Positions 43,528-48,378 of a stretch of DNA of 48,378 nucleotides are shown piece after piece (position 1 is the first letter of the stretch; each line of letters starts with the position of its first letter). Source of the stretch: Acidobacteria bacterium RIFCSPLOWO2_02_FULL_65_29 (lineage in GTDB: Bacteria > Acidobacteriota > Vicinamibacteria > Vicinamibacterales > CAVVIG01); contig MEKT01000180.1 of assembly GCA_001767435.1 (NCBI GenBank), positions 9,389 through 57,766 of the forward strand. Direction: 5' to 3'. The notes beneath the pieces are model-generated. The model saw only the letters and a list, made by a program, of their open reading frames with translations, had not been told where the DNA came from and did no database searches. A program made the position numbers and the translations under genes.

Positions 43528-43545
43528 ATAGACAAGTATATGGAG
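43527..43545 (-). promoter_or_regulatory. AT-rich operator-like site upstream of the antitoxin gene
   Basis: CATATAGACAAGTATATGG is an imperfect palindrome (CATATA...TATATG) directly before the antitoxin ATG. It is the most AT-rich stretch in the neighbourhood and fits a self-regulated ribbon-helix-helix operator overlapping the -10 region. Role inferred from position and symmetry. Confidence 0.55.
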
Positions 43546-43639
43546 GAAGGTTCCAATGGTGCAAGGCCGCCCACCCGCCCAGGCGCATCGGCGACGAGCG
43601 AGTTGCGCACCCTATCCTGGGTGCCCCGTCTGATCCTCG

Positions 43640-43652
43640 TATAATCCGGCCG
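43640..43652 (+). promoter_or_regulatory. Candidate -10 box for a leaderless permease mRNA
   Basis: TATAAT at 43640-43645 lies seven bases before ATG 43653, so transcription would start at or beside the start codon. No Shine-Dalgarno sequence is present. No matching -35 box is visible at 16-18 bases. Confidence 0.45.
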
Positions 43653-45122
43653 ATGTCCAACGAACGACGCCTCGCCGACGGACGCGTCGAGCTGGTCGAC
43701 ACCTCGCGCGTCGAGGCGAGCGCCCTCTACAACCACGACCTCGCGCCGGTGCCGCTTTCGCGCCGTAACTGGACCACGTACAACTACGCCGCGCTCTGGG
43801 TGAGCATGGCGCACTGCATCCCCACCTACATGCTGGCGTCGGGACTGATGACGTCCGGCATGAGCTGGTCGCAGGCCCTGTTCACGATCCTCCTCGGCAA
43901 CACGATCGTTCTGATACCGATCCTGCTGAACTCGCATCCGGGCACGAAGTACGGCATTCCGTTCCCCGTGTTCGCGCGCGCGGCGTACGGCACGCTCGGG
44001 TCGAACGTGCCGGCGCTGATGCGCGCGCTCGTCGCCTGCGGCTGGTTCGGCATCCAGGCGTGGATCGGCGGGGAAGCGCTCCAGACGATGTTCAGCGCGA
44101 TCATTCCCGGCTGGCCGACGCTGCTCGGCTCGGGGTTCGGCGGGCATACCACGACGGCATGGGTGTCGTTCATGCTGTTCTGGAGCCTGAACATCTACAT
44201 CATCTATCGCGGCATGGATCTGCTGCGCGCGGTGGAGAATTGGGCCGCGCCGTTCGTCCTCATCATGACCGGCGCACTGCTCTGGTGGGCGGTCTCGCGC
44301 GCGAACGGGTTCGGGCCGCTGCTCGCCCAGGAAGGGAAGTTCCGCACGTTCGGCGAGTTCCTGCCGGTCTTCGTGCCGTCGCTCACGGCGATGATCGGCT
44401 ACTGGGCGACGCTCTCGCTCAACATGCCCGACTTCACGCGCTTCGGCCGCAGCCAGCGCGAGCAGATGATCGGCCAGGTCGTGGCGCTGCCGACGACGAT
44501 GTCGGTGTTTGCGGCGATGGGCGTGATGATCACGAGCGCCACGGTGATCATCTACGGTGAATCGATCTGGGATCCGGTGCAGCTGGTCGGCCGGTTCACA
44601 TCGCCAGTGGTCGTCGCGATCGCCATGTTCACGGCCGTCGTGGCGACGCTCGCCGTCAACATCGCCGCCAACGTCGTCTCTCCGGCGAACGATTTCGCGA
44701 ATGCGTTTCCGCGGTTGATCAGTTTCAAGACCGGCGGGCTGATCACGGGCATCCTCGGCATCGCCATCATGCCGTGGAGACTTCTGGCGGATCCCTCGGG
44801 TTACATCTACACGTGGCTCCTCGGGTATTCGGGCGGCCTCGGATCGATCGCCGGAGTGTTGATTGCGGACTACTGGATTGTGCGGCGCCGCGAGCTGAAG
44901 TTGGAGGATCTCTACCTGCCGGACGGCGCCTACCGGGGGTCGAACTGGGGCGCCATCGGGGCGACGGCGCTCGGCTGCGCGTTGGCGTGGGCCGGGCTCG
45001 TGATTCCGGCGATGAGGCCGCTCTACGACTATGCCTGGTTCGTCGGGTTCTTCGCCGCGGGGCTGGCCCACGTTGCGCTGGCGACCGGCGCCCCCCCAGC
45101 CGCGGCGGTCCAGCGCGTCTAG
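43653..45122 (+). CDS. NCS1 family nucleobase:cation symporter
   Basis: This 489-residue permease of the NCS1 family imports hydantoin, allantoin, uracil or related compounds with Na+ or H+. The family marks are LYNHDLAPVPLSRRNWTTYN, WVSMAHCIPTYMLASGLMTS, GTKYGIPFPVFARAAYGTLG, SLNMPDFTRFGRSQREQMIG and NIAANVVSPANDFANAFPRL. Twelve hydrophobic segments are visible. It closes the nucleobase-catabolism island and would supply substrate to PreA and dihydropyrimidinase. Substrate is not decidable from the sequence. Confidence 0.93.
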   Translation: MSNERRLADGRVELVDTSRVEASALYNHDLAPVPLSRRNWTTYNYAALWVSMAHCIPTYMLASGLMTSGMSWSQALFTILLGNTIVLIPILLNSHPGTKYGIPFPVFARAAYGTLGSNVPALMRALVACGWFGIQAWIGGEALQTMFSAIIPGWPTLLGSGFGGHTTTAWVSFMLFWSLNIYIIYRGMDLLRAVENWAAPFVLIMTGALLWWAVSRANGFGPLLAQEGKFRTFGEFLPVFVPSLTAMIGYWATLSLNMPDFTRFGRSQREQMIGQVVALPTTMSVFAAMGVMITSATVIIYGESIWDPVQLVGRFTSPVVVAIAMFTAVVATLAVNIAANVVSPANDFANAFPRLISFKTGGLITGILGIAIMPWRLLADPSGYIYTWLLGYSGGLGSIAGVLIADYWIVRRRELKLEDLYLPDGAYRGSNWGAIGATALGCALAWAGLVIPAMRPLYDYAWFVGFFAAGLAHVALATGAPPAAAVQRV

Positions 45123-45139
45123 CGATGTTTCCGCTTGCC

Positions 45140-45175
45140 GGACTGCCGCAATTCTGCAATTCTGCACTGCCGACG
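45140..45175. repeat. 8-nt array after the permease gene
   Basis: ACTGCCGC AATTCTGC AATTCTGC ACTGCCGA, a four-unit period-8 array in a gap that otherwise holds only the kinase remnant and the second copy of the 117-bp repeat. Confidence 0.6.
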
Positions 45176-45204
45176 CCAGCCGCTCTGCGGCACCCGGTCC
45201 CGCC

Positions 45205-45273
45205 ATGCCTCTCTTGATCAGCTCACGTCTCGGCCCATACGAGATCCTCGGGCTCGTGGGCAGCGGCGGGATG
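45205..45273 (+). pseudogene. Severed N-terminus of a second Ser/Thr kinase
   Basis: ATG 45205 opens MPLLISSRLGPYEILGLVGS followed by GGM, the first strand and Gly-rich loop of an acidobacterial Ser/Thr kinase. The frame then runs into repeat DNA at 45274. It parallels the intact kinase start 214 bases downstream ([20 protein letters not shown]) but differs in sequence, so it is the head of a diverged neighbour that has lost the rest of its gene. Confidence 0.8.
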
Positions 45274-45293
45274 ATCGCCGGCGGCCATGCCGA

Positions 45294-45409
45294 GGCGGGA
45301 GCCGACCCTTCGACGAAGCTCAGGGTCGACCTGAGCATGTCGAAGGTCGAGGCATCATCGTCAGAACGCGCCGGGGGTGGGGCCCCGGCGCCAGTGTAAG
45401 AATGTTGAC
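45294..45409. repeat. 117-bp interspersed repeat, copy 2
   Basis: This block matches 17968-18084 at all but about ten positions, including a P3 hairpin pair (CCTTCGACGAAGCTCAGG, then CCTGAGCATGTCGAAGG) and a P4 palindrome (CCGGGGGTGGGGCCCCGG). Where the central palindrome differs from copy 1, both sides of the stem differ together (A/T to G/C pairs). It ends 9 bases before the intact kinase ATG. Confidence 0.9.
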
Positions 45410-45418
45410 CCAGAGCCC

Positions 45419-48136
<2,718 letters not shown>

Positions 48137-48248
48137 CTCCAAAACCTCCGGCCCCTAGCCTCCAGCCTCCTAGGGACTCGAGGCTCGGGAGTCGGGGCTC
48201 GGGGAATACCGGATAGATTCTTCATGCGACCGCCTTCTACTCTTTGAC
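48137..48248. repeat. Heptamer array between kinase and LysR genes
   Basis: CCTAGCC TCCAGCC TCCTAGG, then GGGACTC GAGGCTC GGGAGTC GGGGCTC GGGG (48173-48203). The second array is the reverse complement of the CCCGAGT/CCCGAGC words at 24575-24595. The last 40 bases are more AT-rich and may hold the LysR promoter. Confidence 0.7.
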
Positions 48249-48378
48249 ATGGACCTGAGACAGCTCGAAATCCTCCAGGCCATCGCCGAGACCGGCTCGT
48301 TCACCGCGTGCGGCAAGAAGCTGAACGTCTCGCAGTCGGCCATCTCGCGCCAGATCTCGCTGCTCGAAGACGAGCTCG
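48249..48378 (+). CDS. LysR-type transcriptional regulator, N-terminal part
   Basis: The first 43 codons are visible and the gene runs off the window. MDLRQLEILQAIAETGSFTA, then KKLNVSQSAISRQISLLEDE is the winged helix-turn-helix of LysR regulators. The recognition helix sits in SQSAISRQISLLE. LysR proteins usually control a divergent or adjacent gene; here the upstream neighbour reads in the same direction, so its target is probably beyond the window. Confidence 0.93.
   Translation, partial: MDLRQLEILQAIAETGSFTACGKKLNVSQSAISRQISLLEDEL

Overview
The window is a high-GC (roughly two-thirds G+C by eye), chromosome-like stretch from a free-living Gram-negative bacterium. A BamA/TamA-type outer-membrane protein and lipoproteins indicate two membranes. 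The mix of quinoprotein dehydrogenase, xanthine-dehydrogenase-type molybdoenzymes, a Ser/Thr kinase fused to a beta-propeller, DUF3500, KGG and DUF1640 proteins, and a very high load of short interspersed palindromes fits soil Acidobacteriota, most likely near Vicinamibacteria. That placement is inference. There is no prophage, no intact insertion sequence, no CRISPR array and no RNA gene that I can recognise.

Layout. 1-7981: PQQ dehydrogenase (partial), EEP-fold phosphatase/nuclease, two small proteins, a transglutaminase-like protein coupled to a CusF/SCO copper chaperone, DUF72, and a YheT-type hydrolase overlapping head-to-head with a DctA-type transporter. 8051-12237: penicillin acylase, a hypothetical, a MITE-like element, a SnoaL-like protein and a frameshifted DUF1640 gene. 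12425-20496: xanthine dehydrogenase large subunit, a PH-domain/cytochrome c protein with LemA, a YvcK-like protein, a LigD-type 3'-phosphoesterase and a POT peptide transporter. 20568-23866: a CCAEP-tail radical SAM enzyme, an ATP-grasp ligase and a YggX protein, possibly a modification or biosynthetic unit. 23954-28624: small proteins, BamA/TamA and a molybdopterin oxidoreductase. 28863-29720: broken xanthine-dehydrogenase subunits. 29769-31043: an Alg1-like glycosyltransferase.

31128-45122 is a nucleobase-catabolism island: MmsA-type dehydrogenase, dihydropyrimidinase, decayed allantoicase, UraD, UraH, a uricase 3' remnant, PreA and an NCS1 permease. A DCC protein, a B12 radical SAM enzyme, DUF3500, a cupin, a MazEF-like module and several pseudogenes are interspersed. 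The reductive pyrimidine route looks functional but incomplete here; the urate-to-allantoin route is eroding. The window ends with a Ser/Thr kinase (preceded by the severed head of a second one) and a partial LysR regulator.

The most striking property is repetitive DNA. (1) Small hairpin repeats have entered coding sequences in frame in at least five proteins, always in loops or linkers, and shape the N-termini of others. (2) Many intergenic gaps carry a short-period word array of 7, 8 or 9 nt whose word differs at each locus. (3) Several arrays lie exactly where genes have been truncated, as if they mark deletion or repair scars.
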